DNA from: JBBQHM01 sp038323965 | Lineage (GTDB): Bacteria > Verrucomicrobiota > Verrucomicrobiia > Chthoniobacterales > UBA10450 | Direction: 5' to 3' | Assembly (NCBI GenBank): GCA_038323965.1 | Contig: JBBQHM010000006.1 | Location: 1 to 45,443 of the forward strand | DNA length: 45,443 nucleotides | Shown: positions 1-8,987 of the stretch, piece by piece | Layout of the letters: every line of letters starts with the position of its first letter | Numbering within the stretch: position 1 is the first letter of the stretch | Program-made: the position numbers and the translations under genes | Notes under the pieces: model-generated | What the model was told of the DNA's origin: nothing | The model's database searches: none | The model's input: only the letters and a program-made list of their open reading frames with translations

Positions 1-2
1 TT

Positions 3-35
3 GCGCGCATTGCGCAGGAGGTGGCTGCAGCATGA
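3..35 (+). CDS. 3' end of an upstream gene (partial)
   Basis: In the third frame the first bases read as the C-terminal residues ARIAQEVAAA followed by TGA at 33-35. This stop overlaps the ATG of the histidine kinase (32-34) in an ATGA arrangement, a common sign of translational coupling. The upstream protein cannot be identified from ten residues. A response regulator partner would fit the kinase context, but that is only inference. Confidence 0.4.
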   Translation, partial: ARIAQEVAAA

Positions 36-2041
36 CCCTCCCTCCCATTAGCATTTTATATTCGCAGGACGCCGACCTCGTTCGTCGCGCTAAAGCGTAT
101 CTGCGCACGATGGCGGAGGTGCGTCACGTCAGCGAACCCGATCGACTGGACGCCGTTTTGCGGCAGAGCGGACCAGCAATTTTGTTGCTCGATCTGCGCG
201 CGAAAGAGAGTCGGGAATTGCTGGAGCAGATCCAGGAGGATTGGCCCGACGTGTTGATCAGCGCTTTCGGTGTCCTGCGTTCCGAGCCGCTGCGCGACGC
301 CGAGCAGGCCGGTATTTACGCCGTCGAAGATGTTCAGCTCGACCGCCGCCGCTTTCAGGCCTTAATAGCTCGTGCCTTCGACTATCTGAAGATGCAGCAG
401 GAAGTGCGCGATCTCCGCGAAGAAACTTCTCAGGCCGTCATCGTGCCGCCGACGCGACCACACGCGCTGCCAACGCGACTCGAACGCAGCGGCGGATCAT
501 CGCTGCCGCTGCTACGTTTTCCGCGCGTCTTCCGTCGCTTCGATAATGTGGAATCGCTTCTTTCCAGCATCGTCGAGGGAGTCGCGGATGCGACGAGCGT
601 CACTCGCGTAGGTATCTTCTCGAAAATTCGACAGGGCGATTCGTATCGATTGCGCGCCGGCCTGCGCTGTTTACCCGAGACCCAGGATTTTGAATTCGGA
701 GAGCGCGATCCGCTCGTGCGCTGGTTCGAATTAAATGCGCATCTCGTCTGCCGCGCGAATTTGCAGGACGCAGCTGATGCCAGGCAGCGCACTCTTCTCC
801 GCCGCGCCCTCGATCAATTCGGCGCAGAAGTCATCGTGCCCCTTTACGCGCGCGGTCGGATTATCGGGTGGCTCTTTTTCGGCCATCGCATCACCGGTCA
901 GCCGTTCGAATATCCCGATCTCGAAAGCCTGATGATTCTGGCGGAGCACGTTTCCACCGTGCTGGAGAATGCGCTCCTTTATGAGGAAGTCGCAGTCCAG
1001 AAGACGCTCGCGGAAACGCTGCTGAAATCGATTCCAGCCGGCATCGTCGCCGTCGACGGCGATGCGAATGTGCGCTGGTACAATCCAAGCGCGGAACAGA
1101 TTCTCGGCATCCCGGCAGCTGAGGTTTTAAACAATCAGGTCGAAGCCGCGGGCAACCGCATCGGTCAGGCTTTGCGGGAAGCGCTCGCGTCAAAAAACGG
1201 GTCGCCAACGAAACGGTGGATCGATTCGGTCACTCGCAAATCCATCAGCGTCGATACCCGAAAACTGGCTAGTAATTCAACCGCGCTCGGCGCCGTTGCC
1301 GTCATTCAAGATCTGACGGCCGAGGATAATCTGCGCCAGAAGCAGGATCTGGTAGACCGCGCAGCTTTCTGGACTGACCTGGCCGCCAGCATGTCGCACG
1401 AGATTCGCAATCCGCTGGTGGCGATCAAGACGTTCGCGCAGTTATTGCCGGAGCGTTTCGACGACCCTGATTTTCGTTCAGATTTCAACGAGATCGTCGT
1501 CCAGGAAATCGATCGCCTCGACAAGATCATTACGCAGATCAACAACTTCGCACATCCGCCGGAGCTGGTGATGCAGCCCATCGATGTCCGTGGCGCCGTG
1601 ACGAAAGGCCTCGAGATCGCGCGGGACCGTCTCGGCACGAATGGTGGCGTGGCCATTGAGACCGAGCTGCCGGTGGATCTTCCGAATGTTCTCGGCGATG
1701 AAACCGCGCTGGCAGAAGCGTTCGCCCATCTCGTGGCCAACGCGGCCGAGGCGCTGCACGAACAAAAGAAGCCACGCATTACGCTCTCCGCAAAACCGGT
1801 GCGCGATGGCGGGCATCCCAGCGGAGTCGTCGTCACGGTGCGCGATAACGGCCGCGGCATCGATCCCGATTTACAGGATAAAATCTTCTCGCCGTTCTGC
1901 ACGACCAAGGCGCGCGGAATGGGGCTCGGACTTCCGATTGTGAAACGGACCGTTTTCGATCACAACGGACGCGTCGATGTGGACTCGGACCCACATGGAA
2001 CGGTGGTCAACGTGACTCTGCCTGCATCCGACAACGCTTAA
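32..2041 (+). CDS. PAS/GAF-containing sensor histidine kinase with N-terminal receiver-like domain
   Basis: A 669-residue cytoplasmic-looking two-component kinase with no clear membrane segment. Residues 1-130 resemble a degenerate receiver domain (ILLLDLRA strand). Residues about 170-320 look like a GAF domain and about 325-430 like a PAS domain. The dimerisation and phosphoacceptor box SHEIRNPL carries His456. The ATP-binding domain shows the N box around Asn570, the G1 box DNGRGI (605-610) and the G2 box GMGLGL near 630. The organisation resembles NtrB-like or AtoS-like kinases that phosphorylate a separate regulator, so it is a hybrid only in the sense of the N-terminal pseudo-receiver. 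The start is supported by an AGGAGG ribosome site at 16-21, ten bases upstream, and by ATGA overlap with the preceding gene. The signal sensed is unknown. Confidence 0.9.
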   Translation: MTLPPISILYSQDADLVRRAKAYLRTMAEVRHVSEPDRLDAVLRQSGPAILLLDLRAKESRELLEQIQEDWPDVLISAFGVLRSEPLRDAEQAGIYAVEDVQLDRRRFQALIARAFDYLKMQQEVRDLREETSQAVIVPPTRPHALPTRLERSGGSSLPLLRFPRVFRRFDNVESLLSSIVEGVADATSVTRVGIFSKIRQGDSYRLRAGLRCLPETQDFEFGERDPLVRWFELNAHLVCRANLQDAADARQRTLLRRALDQFGAEVIVPLYARGRIIGWLFFGHRITGQPFEYPDLESLMILAEHVSTVLENALLYEEVAVQKTLAETLLKSIPAGIVAVDGDANVRWYNPSAEQILGIPAAEVLNNQVEAAGNRIGQALREALASKNGSPTKRWIDSVTRKSISVDTRKLASNSTALGAVAVIQDLTAEDNLRQKQDLVDRAAFWTDLAASMSHEIRNPLVAIKTFAQLLPERFDDPDFRSDFNEIVVQEIDRLDKIITQINNFAHPPELVMQPIDVRGAVTKGLEIARDRLGTNGGVAIETELPVDLPNVLGDETALAEAFAHLVANAAEALHEQKKPRITLSAKPVRDGGHPSGVVVTVRDNGRGIDPDLQDKIFSPFCTTKARGMGLGLPIVKRTVFDHNGRVDVDSDPHGTVVNVTLPASDNA

Positions 2042-2097
2042 CTTTCGCGCAATCTTTTATTGATTAAGATGCCGCTGCGGACGAACCGAAAACGCTC

Positions 2098-3051
2098 ATG
2101 ATCGTAACCACTGCGCAACTTTATAAAGTCGCTTACGGCAAATTCGCCGTCGGCGCCTACAACATTAATAACATGGAACAGCTGCTCGGGTTGTTCCGCG
2201 GCAATGTGCAGAGCAAGGCTCCGTTCATTATTCAGCTCTCGAAAGGCGCGCGCAGTTACGCTGATAAACGCATGCTCGAAGCCATGATTCGCACCGCGGA
2301 AGAAATGTTTCCCGAGGCCATCTTCGCGGTGCACCTGGACCACGGCGATGAGGCGACCTGCTACGATTGCATTGACTCCGGTTTTTATAGCTCGGTGATG
2401 ATCGATGCCAGTCACGAATCGTTTGAGGAGAATGTGGCCATCACGAAACGCGTCGTCGATCGCGCGCACCTAAAGGGGATCAGCGTAGAAGCGGAACTCG
2501 GAATGCTCGGCGGCGTTGAGGAAGACATAAAGGTTGATGAAAAGCACGCCTGCCTGACGAATCCGACCGAGGCGGTTGAGTTCGTGCAGCAGACCGGCTG
2601 CGATTCACTGGCAGCAGCGATTGGCACCAGCCACGGCGCCTACAAATTCAAAGGCCAGCAAAGCCTGCACTTCGAAGTCATCGAAGAAATCCAACAGAAG
2701 CTACCCGGTATGCCGATCGTGATGCACGGCAGCAGCAGCGTACCGATTTCAGAAGTGGAACGGATTAACGCGGCCGGCGGCAAGCTCGACCCGAGTGCAC
2801 GCGGTGTGAACGAGGAAGAATATCTCCCAGCGGCAAGGCTCGGCGTCACGAAAGTAAACATCGATACCGACGGCCGCCTGGTCTGGACGCGAGTGCATCG
2901 CGAATTCTTTCGCGATAAGCCGGCGGAATTCGATTTCCGGCCACCGGGGAAAATCTTCGTGCAGGAATACGCTAATTTCATCGCGCACAAGAACGAGAAG
3001 CTCGGTTCTGCCGGCCAACTCGACGCCATTCGCGCCAGCGTGCAAAAATAA
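2098..3051 (+). CDS. fba: Class II fructose-1,6-bisphosphate aldolase
   Basis: This 317-residue protein should carry out zinc-dependent reversible cleavage of fructose-1,6-bisphosphate to dihydroxyacetone phosphate and glyceraldehyde-3-phosphate, in glycolysis and gluconeogenesis. Family motifs are intact. HLDHGD (residues 79-84) contains the catalytic Asp81 and a zinc-ligand His82. SVEAELG holds a metal-ligand Glu, GTSHGAYKFKG a zinc His, and MHGSSS the last zinc His and phosphate-binding serines. The long insertion before the C-terminal helices (KLDPSARGVNEEEY) is typical of the longer class II enzymes. It starts 56 bases after the kinase and is followed five bases later by lpxD, so it may be cotranscribed with lpxD. 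A tagatose-bisphosphate aldolase role cannot be excluded from sequence alone. Confidence 0.93.
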   Translation: MIVTTAQLYKVAYGKFAVGAYNINNMEQLLGLFRGNVQSKAPFIIQLSKGARSYADKRMLEAMIRTAEEMFPEAIFAVHLDHGDEATCYDCIDSGFYSSVMIDASHESFEENVAITKRVVDRAHLKGISVEAELGMLGGVEEDIKVDEKHACLTNPTEAVEFVQQTGCDSLAAAIGTSHGAYKFKGQQSLHFEVIEEIQQKLPGMPIVMHGSSSVPISEVERINAAGGKLDPSARGVNEEEYLPAARLGVTKVNIDTDGRLVWTRVHREFFRDKPAEFDFRPPGKIFVQEYANFIAHKNEKLGSAGQLDAIRASVQK

Positions 3052-3056
3052 GGCCC

Positions 3057-4100
3057 GTGACGCTCACTCTCCGCGAACTCGCCGAGATCTCCGGCGGTGA
3101 GATCGTCGGAGACGCCGATCAGAATATCAGCGGTGCCGCTTCACTGGCCGAAGCGACTGCCGGCGAAGTCTCCTTTTTCAGCGGCGATTTGCGCTACGCC
3201 AGCCAGGTTCGCAAAACGCGCGCGGCCGCGGTGTTTGTCCCGGCAAACTTCACTGATGAAACGAGCGCAGCCCAAATCCGCACGACAAATCCAGCGAAGG
3301 CATTTGAGCAGATCGTCCTCCGTTTCGCGCCGAAGCCGATCAGATTCGCGCCAGAAGTTCACGCCACTGCGGTAGTCCATCCGACCGCTCAAATCGGAAA
3401 GCGCGTCTCCATTCAACCGCACGCCGTCATTGAAGCCGGTGCTCAGATCGGGGACGACGCCGTCATCGGTGCCGGCGCTTATATCGGCCACGAAGTCGTG
3501 ATTGGAGCCCGCACGATGATTTATCCGTGCGTCGTCCTGCGCGAGCGGACCCGGGTCGGATCGCGCGTGATCATCCACAGCGGAGCGGTGATCGGAGCGG
3601 ACGGGTTCGGATTTGAAATGGTGAATGGCCAGCAACAAAAGATCCCGCAGATCGGCATCGTCCAAATTGATGACGATGTGGAGATTGGGGCGAATGCCAC
3701 GATCGACCGCGCGCGCTTCGGCCGGACATGGCTAAAAAGCGGGGTTAAAATTGATAACCTGGTGCAGATCGCGCACAACGTGGTGATCGGAAACAATAGC
3801 GTTATCGCGAGCCAGACGGGAATCGCGGGCAGCACGCGAGTGGGCGAGCGGGTCATGATGGGCGGGCAGGTGGGAATCATTGGCCATATCGAAATTGGAG
3901 ATGACACTGCGATTGGAGCTCAGGCCGGGCTAGGCAAAAATACGAAGGGAGGCGTCTGGTGGGCATCGCCCGCAGTGCCATTGAAGGACGCAAAGCAGCA
4001 ACTTGCGTGGGTGCGTCGACTCGGAAAATTGATTGACCGGGTCAAAGCACTGGAACAAAAGCTTGGCGCCACTTCGTCTGCCGAGCGGCGACAAGGCTGA
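3057..4100 (+). CDS. lpxD: UDP-3-O-acylglucosamine N-acyltransferase
   Basis: A 347-residue enzyme of lipid A biosynthesis, transferring an acyl chain from acyl-ACP to the 2-amino group of UDP-3-O-acylglucosamine in the cytoplasm. Residues 1-100 form the uridine-binding domain typical of LpxD. From about residue 105 to 300 there are many hexapeptide repeats ([IV]GxxxxI) that make the left-handed beta-helix. The catalytic histidine is His240 in QIAHNVVIG, near the position known in E. coli. The C-terminal helix includes KLIDRVKALEQKL. GTG at 3057 is chosen because the conserved N-terminal domain begins immediately after it. The presence of the gene implies a lipopolysaccharide-type outer membrane. 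A near copy of bases 4023-4066 from its 3' end occurs at 10089-10131. Confidence 0.95.
   Translation: MTLTLRELAEISGGEIVGDADQNISGAASLAEATAGEVSFFSGDLRYASQVRKTRAAAVFVPANFTDETSAAQIRTTNPAKAFEQIVLRFAPKPIRFAPEVHATAVVHPTAQIGKRVSIQPHAVIEAGAQIGDDAVIGAGAYIGHEVVIGARTMIYPCVVLRERTRVGSRVIIHSGAVIGADGFGFEMVNGQQQKIPQIGIVQIDDDVEIGANATIDRARFGRTWLKSGVKIDNLVQIAHNVVIGNNSVIASQTGIAGSTRVGERVMMGGQVGIIGHIEIGDDTAIGAQAGLGKNTKGGVWWASPAVPLKDAKQQLAWVRRLGKLIDRVKALEQKLGATSSAERRQG
4023..4066 (+). repeat. Left copy of a direct repeat (lpxD 3' segment)
   Basis: These 44 bases, coding for LpxD residues around GKLIDRVKALEQKL, recur at 10089-10131 in the same orientation with one substitution and one missing A (42 of 44 matching). 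The two copies bracket the RHS island. The left copy is the functional lpxD sequence. Confidence 0.85.
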
Positions 4101-4220
4101 CGGCACTACGGCCCGCCGAAACTCCAGTCCGACCACGCAAATACGCATCCAAAGAATTTTTCTGCAAAACAGCGAAATTCTCTCGCTTTCGGATGACAAT
4201 TCGCGCTAACCATCATTTCG

Positions 4221-6668
4221 ATGCGTGCTTCACCATTCCTTCTTCGGAGTACACTCGCGATTTCAGTCGCCGTTCTGACGCTTAGTAAAGCGGACAATGT
4301 CCTGAGCTATACAATCGATGCTCAGTTTCTAGCAACTGACAGCGTTTCCCCGACGGGAGACGGCACCTACACCGTGACCTTTTCAGACGCCGTCGGGTTT
4401 GACGGGCCGATGCAGTGGACCGGCAGCTTATTACTTTCCGGCCCCGGCGGTATCACCGCGGGACAGCTCTACGGTTATATCCAAAATAACAACAACCTCT
4501 ACGCGCCAGGCCCAGGGGCTCCGCCTAATCACGTGATCTGGACAGCAACGGGTAGCGGCCCCGGATGGTCGATTAACGCTTCGGGACGGATTACTAATAG
4601 TTGGGATACCGGCAATGGTAACATTGTGCCTGGTCCTCGTATCTACATTCCAGTGGATGGCGGCGCCTCGTCGATCGACGCCGATTCGGGTCAGACGGGC
4701 CCCTGTCATCCCAATACCGGGTGCCCGAAGCAGCCAATGGCAGCCTATTCGTTCCATCTGCTCCTTGCTAATCTCCACATTGAAGATACCCCGGTTTCCT
4801 ATCGGGTCCCCCGCGGGCCTTCGCCCGCGCTTACTGTTTCCTATAATCACCGCGAAGCGAACCAGCCATTGCCCTTTCCGTACGGGAATTTCGGGCCGAA
4901 ATGGAACTCCAACTGGCTGTCATTCGTTACCGACGACCCAGCGAACAGTGGTGCCAGCGTTTCGGTTTACCTCCGTGGCGGCGGAACTGAAATTTACAGC
5001 GGTTTCAACGTTGCGACTCAATCGTTTAGCGCTGATCCGCAAAGCATGGCGGTGCTCGTCCGGACATCTACGACGAGTTATGAGAAGCGCTTCCCAGATG
5101 GCTCGAAAGAAATTTATGCTGCCTCCGATGGCTCACCCGCGTATCCTCGGCGCGTCTATCTCACCAGCGCGGCTGACGCCGCCGGCAACAACACCGCGAT
5201 CACGTACGACGCCAGCCGGCGCATCACGACGCTGACAGACTCACTCGGCCAGGCCACGACCCTGAGCTACGAGCTCGTCAGTGATCCGCTGAAGGTTACG
5301 AAAGTCACTGACCCATTTGGCCGCTATGCCACCTTCGAATACACCGCGGGTCAGCTTACCCGGATCACCGATCCTATCGGCATCCAGTCACAGTTCGCCT
5401 ACCAGTCCGGCACCGACTTCATCAACGCGATGACAACGCCGTATGGCACCACTACTTTTGCCGCTGGCGAAACGGGCAACTCACAGCGCTGGGTGGAAGC
5501 GACTGATCCGCTCGGCGCAAAAGAACGCGTCGAATATCGCGACTTCGCGCCTGGTGTCTCAGCCGTTGATCCAGTCATGCCGCCCGGCGTTTACAACGCG
5601 CAGATGCAGGTTCGAAACACCTTCTACTGGAACAAGAAAGCGATGGCGGACGCGCCGGGCGACTACACCAAGGCGCAGATTACCCATTGGCTGAAGTCAG
5701 CCGACGGGAGCAAAGTCTCTGGGATTAAGCATAGCGACAAGCAATCGCTGGAGAACCGGGTTTGGTATGTTTACAAGAACCAAACTATCGGTGGCAGGGT
5801 GGGCGATAACGCGCTGCCCCTACAGGTTGCCCGAATTTTGGAGGACGGCTCCACACAACTCAGTCAATTCGAGTATCATCCCATTTCGGGGAATTTAACT
5901 AAGGAGACGGACCCCGTCGGGCGAGCCTTTTTGTATAATTACGATACCAGCGGCATTGACTTGTCGGAGAAGCGCCAGACTCGCGGGACGAGCAATGAAT
6001 TGTTGGCAAGCTATCCGACCTACAACTCGCAGCACCTGCCGCTGACATCGTTCGACGCGGCGCACGAGCAGACGACCTACACCTACAACTCTTACGGTCA
6101 GCTCCGTACGGTCACCAATCCAAAATTGGAGATGACTACCTACACCTACGACCGGGACCAGAATTCTGACGGTGTCACTGACGGATATCTGGTGTCCGTG
6201 GCGGGGCCAGTTACGGGTGCGACTACCAGTTATACCTACGACAGCGCCGAGCGCATCCAGACAGTCACCGATTCCGAGGCGTATACGCTTACCTATGGCT
6301 ACGATAACATCGACCGCCTCGCCTCCATAACGTACCCCGACACGACGACCAAGCAGTTACGTTACACGAAGTATTCGAACGGAGCCGATACCGGCGTGAT
6401 CACGCTCGATCTCGGTGCAAGCAAAGACCGGCGCGGCAACTGGACGTACCGTGAGTACGACGCGAATCGTCAATTGACCAAAGCCACTGATCCGCTCGGC
6501 CGCAACACTCTCTACAGCTGGTGCACCTGTGGCTCGCTTGGCTCGATTACGGACGGCAACAACCATGTAACCACGTTCACTCGCGATGTGCAGGGACGTG
6601 TTACCTCGAAAGGGTTTCACGACGGTCGGTCGAATACCTACGGTACGAAAATTCGACTAGCCGGCTGA
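4221..6668 (+). CDS. Secreted RHS/YD-repeat protein, N-terminal part (frameshifted)
   Basis: An 815-residue frame beginning with a Sec-type signal peptide (residues 1-25, hydrophobic core STLAISVAVLTL, likely cleavage after SKA). Residues 25-200 form a domain I do not recognise. From about residue 300, YD/RHS repeats follow one another (for example YDSAERIQTVTDSE and YDNIDRLASITYPD), as in the shells of RHS polymorphic toxins. The frame ends at a premature TGA (6666-6668). The RHS sequence continues without interruption in another frame from base 6644 (YENSTSRLKSV). Loss of one base near 6642, between TAC and GGTAC, explains the break. An intact gene would have run to 8986, about 1,590 residues. 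The ATG at 4221 is chosen because the signal peptide starts there. Whether this is a true pseudogene or an assembly error cannot be told here. Confidence 0.8.
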   Translation: MRASPFLLRSTLAISVAVLTLSKADNVLSYTIDAQFLATDSVSPTGDGTYTVTFSDAVGFDGPMQWTGSLLLSGPGGITAGQLYGYIQNNNNLYAPGPGAPPNHVIWTATGSGPGWSINASGRITNSWDTGNGNIVPGPRIYIPVDGGASSIDADSGQTGPCHPNTGCPKQPMAAYSFHLLLANLHIEDTPVSYRVPRGPSPALTVSYNHREANQPLPFPYGNFGPKWNSNWLSFVTDDPANSGASVSVYLRGGGTEIYSGFNVATQSFSADPQSMAVLVRTSTTSYEKRFPDGSKEIYAASDGSPAYPRRVYLTSAADAAGNNTAITYDASRRITTLTDSLGQATTLSYELVSDPLKVTKVTDPFGRYATFEYTAGQLTRITDPIGIQSQFAYQSGTDFINAMTTPYGTTTFAAGETGNSQRWVEATDPLGAKERVEYRDFAPGVSAVDPVMPPGVYNAQMQVRNTFYWNKKAMADAPGDYTKAQITHWLKSADGSKVSGIKHSDKQSLENRVWYVYKNQTIGGRVGDNALPLQVARILEDGSTQLSQFEYHPISGNLTKETDPVGRAFLYNYDTSGIDLSEKRQTRGTSNELLASYPTYNSQHLPLTSFDAAHEQTTYTYNSYGQLRTVTNPKLEMTTYTYDRDQNSDGVTDGYLVSVAGPVTGATTSYTYDSAERIQTVTDSEAYTLTYGYDNIDRLASITYPDTTTKQLRYTKYSNGADTGVITLDLGASKDRRGNWTYREYDANRQLTKATDPLGRNTLYSWCTCGSLGSITDGNNHVTTFTRDVQGRVTSKGFHDGRSNTYGTKIRLAG

Positions 6669-6946
6669 AATCGGTCACCGACGCGAAGGCTCAGACCACA
6701 AATTATCTCTATTTTGCTGACGACGACCTTAAGCAGATCAGTTACACGAATGCGGTTGTCGCGACCCCGACCGTCACGTTCGCGTACGAAACCAACTACA
6801 ACAGGTTCTCGTCAATGATCGACGGCACTGGGACGACCAATTACAGTTATAAGGCGATCACGGGCGCTGTCTCGCTTGGCGCAGGGCAACTCGATTGGGT
6901 TGACGGTCCCCTGTCGCTTGCAACCGATAAAATTACGTACGGGTAG
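6644..6946 (+). pseudogene. RHS-repeat protein, middle fragment between frameshift and amber codon
   Basis: This stretch encodes RHS repeat sequence such as SVTDAKAQTTNYLYF and has no credible start of its own. It continues the 4221 frame after the shift near 6642. It stops at TAG (6944-6946), where the sequence reads TYG-stop-DELGRRV. The standard RHS repeat there would be TYGYDELGRRV, so a tyrosine codon (TAT or TAC) has become amber. The same frame resumes directly afterwards and runs to 8986. It is best read as part of one damaged gene covering 4221-8986. Confidence 0.8.
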
Positions 6947-6952
6947 GACGAG

Positions 6953-8986
6953 TTGGGGCGTCGGGTGAGCGCGAGCATCAACGGTGTGGCAGCGAGCCAG
7001 ACGTTCGACAATCTCGGACGTGTCACCCAGGTGGTGAACCCACTCGGCACCTTCGTCAACACACCGCTCAGCACCGTAAGTTCGCGCCTGCTCAGTACTA
7101 CCCGGACGGGCGGGGGCGGCGTATCGGTGAATTACAGCTATTACGCAAACATTGCAGATAAACGACTCCAGACGCTGCAAAACAATACGTCGGCCGGCAC
7201 TCTGCTGTCGCAGTTCGATTACATGTACGACGCGGACGGCGAGATCACTAACCTGAATAAACAGCTCGGGGTGGGAACGCAGAACTCGATCTCATGGGGT
7301 GGTAACAGCGGAGTGATGAACGATACCGCCGACCAGCTGAAATGGTTCGGGCAGTCGACGGGGGGTGGCCTTGGCGGTCTTTTCCAGCTTAGCTACGACA
7401 ATGCTGGCAACCACCTGTTGGATCTAAACGGCTCTTATACCTTCAACGCTGTTAATCAGATCACCAACGCCGGTTACACCTACGACAACAATGGCAACCT
7501 AATCGCCGACCCATCGCGCACCTATGAATGGGACGCGGCCGACCGGCTGGTGGCGATCAATTACCCTGCCGTGCCATCGATGCGCACGGAGTTCACTTAC
7601 GATGGACTTGGCCGTCGAGTGAAGATCGTGGAGAAGGGTGTGGCGGCCCCTGTGATCACGGTCACGTTGCAGCCGCCGAACAAGCAATACACCCTCTATA
7701 CATCGAGTACTGTGTCGCTGACCGCGGGCACTTACACGTTAAGTATAGCGGGGCTGAACCCGAATGGCGGGACGAACACGGGCCTGGTCGATGCCGTGAA
7801 GCTAAATACGCTGGTGAGCAACGGCGGGTTCGAGACACCCGTCCTGACCGGCGGCCAGACGGTGTGGAACCCGAGCGGAGCGATCTGGACGTTTAGCGCG
7901 ACGAGCGGGGTGACGCGCAACAGCAGCACTTTAATGGGGGCAAACATCGCCCCGGAAGGAAAGCAGGTCGGGGCGGTGCAAAACACTGGAACGATGGCGG
8001 AGGCGGTTAGCCTAACGGCGGGGAGTTACAGCCTGACCTTGAAGGGTGCCCAGGCGACGGGCAACAACACTTCGCAGCAGATGCGGGCGACCTTACAGAA
8101 CACGGCGCAGGTAGTCACCAGCACCAAACAGTTTGTCTGGGACGGCAATACGTTAGCGGAGGAGCGTGACGCGAGTAACAATGTCACGCGACGCTTCTAT
8201 CCGCAGGGCGAGCAGATCGCGGGCGTAAGCTACTTCTATACGCGCGATCACCTTGGCAGCGTGCGCGAAATGGTAGATACCACTGGAGCTGTTCGTGCGC
8301 GCTATGACTACAATCCGTACGGCACGCGGACGAAGGTGAGCGGTGACCTAGACGCGAGTTTCGGGTTTACCGGGCACTACTATCACGCGCCGAGCGGGCT
8401 GCAGCTCGCGCTTTATCGTGCCTATGACGCTTATACCGGCAGGTGGATTAGCCGCGATCCGATCGGGGAGGAAGGCGGGGGGCCAAATCTTTATGCTTAC
8501 GTAGGCAACAATCCTATCAATCTTCTGGATTTGCTTGGGTTGCGTCCGAATTCCGGGACGTTCTGGCCTGCGTATCCGGATTACGGCACCCCTGCCAGTG
8601 ACGTATGGAGTTCGATTGGCGGATGGCTAAATAGAACGTATGGCCCGGGAAGCAACTCCTGCGCGGCGAGGGTCAGCAAAGGTCTCAATGATGGCGGTGA
8701 GCCAATTACACCGACGCGGGGAGTGGCTACCAATCGAAATGATGACGGCCAACGCTACATCATTTCCGCGAGTCAACTGCGAACTTACCTCAATCGGAAT
8801 TGGGGAAGACCTGATCGAACGATCAACACACCGGCAGAGCTGGACGCCTTACGTAGGTCACTTCGACCGGGCCAAGCTGCGGTTGGCTGTTCCGCCGGGC
8901 ATGCTGGTGTCATTAGGGGTGGATACACTGATGATCCTTACTTGCCGTATGGAGAAACTGACGTGTGGATCTTGCCAGCTCCTTGA
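6953..8986 (+). CDS. RHS core, C-terminal part, with Tae4-like amidase toxin tip
   Basis: A 677-residue frame, the C-terminal third of the broken RHS gene. TTG at 6953 is only the first possible start after the amber codon, so translation of this part is doubtful. Residues 1-225 are YD repeats. About 230-390 is an inserted beta-rich domain (NGGFETPV, SLTAGSYSLTLKGAQ) like carbohydrate-binding or anchor modules. Residues 395-525 are the conserved RHS core (YTRDHLGSVREM, YDYNPYG, RDPIGEEGG, NLYAYVGNNPIN). After LLGL a variable tip of about 150 residues starts. It resembles the Tae4 peptidoglycan amidase family: NSCAARVSKGLN with Cys570, SAGHAGVI with His650 and TDVWIL with Asp670, a plausible Cys-His-Asp triad. 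The expected substrate would be the gamma-D-glutamyl-diaminopimelate bond in peptidoglycan. No type VI secretion genes are nearby, so the delivery route is unknown. A secreted immunity candidate begins one base after the stop. Confidence 0.75.
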   Translation: MGRRVSASINGVAASQTFDNLGRVTQVVNPLGTFVNTPLSTVSSRLLSTTRTGGGGVSVNYSYYANIADKRLQTLQNNTSAGTLLSQFDYMYDADGEITNLNKQLGVGTQNSISWGGNSGVMNDTADQLKWFGQSTGGGLGGLFQLSYDNAGNHLLDLNGSYTFNAVNQITNAGYTYDNNGNLIADPSRTYEWDAADRLVAINYPAVPSMRTEFTYDGLGRRVKIVEKGVAAPVITVTLQPPNKQYTLYTSSTVSLTAGTYTLSIAGLNPNGGTNTGLVDAVKLNTLVSNGGFETPVLTGGQTVWNPSGAIWTFSATSGVTRNSSTLMGANIAPEGKQVGAVQNTGTMAEAVSLTAGSYSLTLKGAQATGNNTSQQMRATLQNTAQVVTSTKQFVWDGNTLAEERDASNNVTRRFYPQGEQIAGVSYFYTRDHLGSVREMVDTTGAVRARYDYNPYGTRTKVSGDLDASFGFTGHYYHAPSGLQLALYRAYDAYTGRWISRDPIGEEGGGPNLYAYVGNNPINLLDLLGLRPNSGTFWPAYPDYGTPASDVWSSIGGWLNRTYGPGSNSCAARVSKGLNDGGEPITPTRGVATNRNDDGQRYIISASQLRTYLNRNWGRPDRTINTPAELDALRRSLRPGQAAVGCSAGHAGVIRGGYTDDPYLPYGETDVWILPAP

Positions 8987-8987
8987 C

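Noticed and set aside
8640..8987. Upstream extension of the immunity gene frame to 8640
   Set aside because: This part is the shadow of the toxin tip in another frame; the signal peptide begins at 8988.
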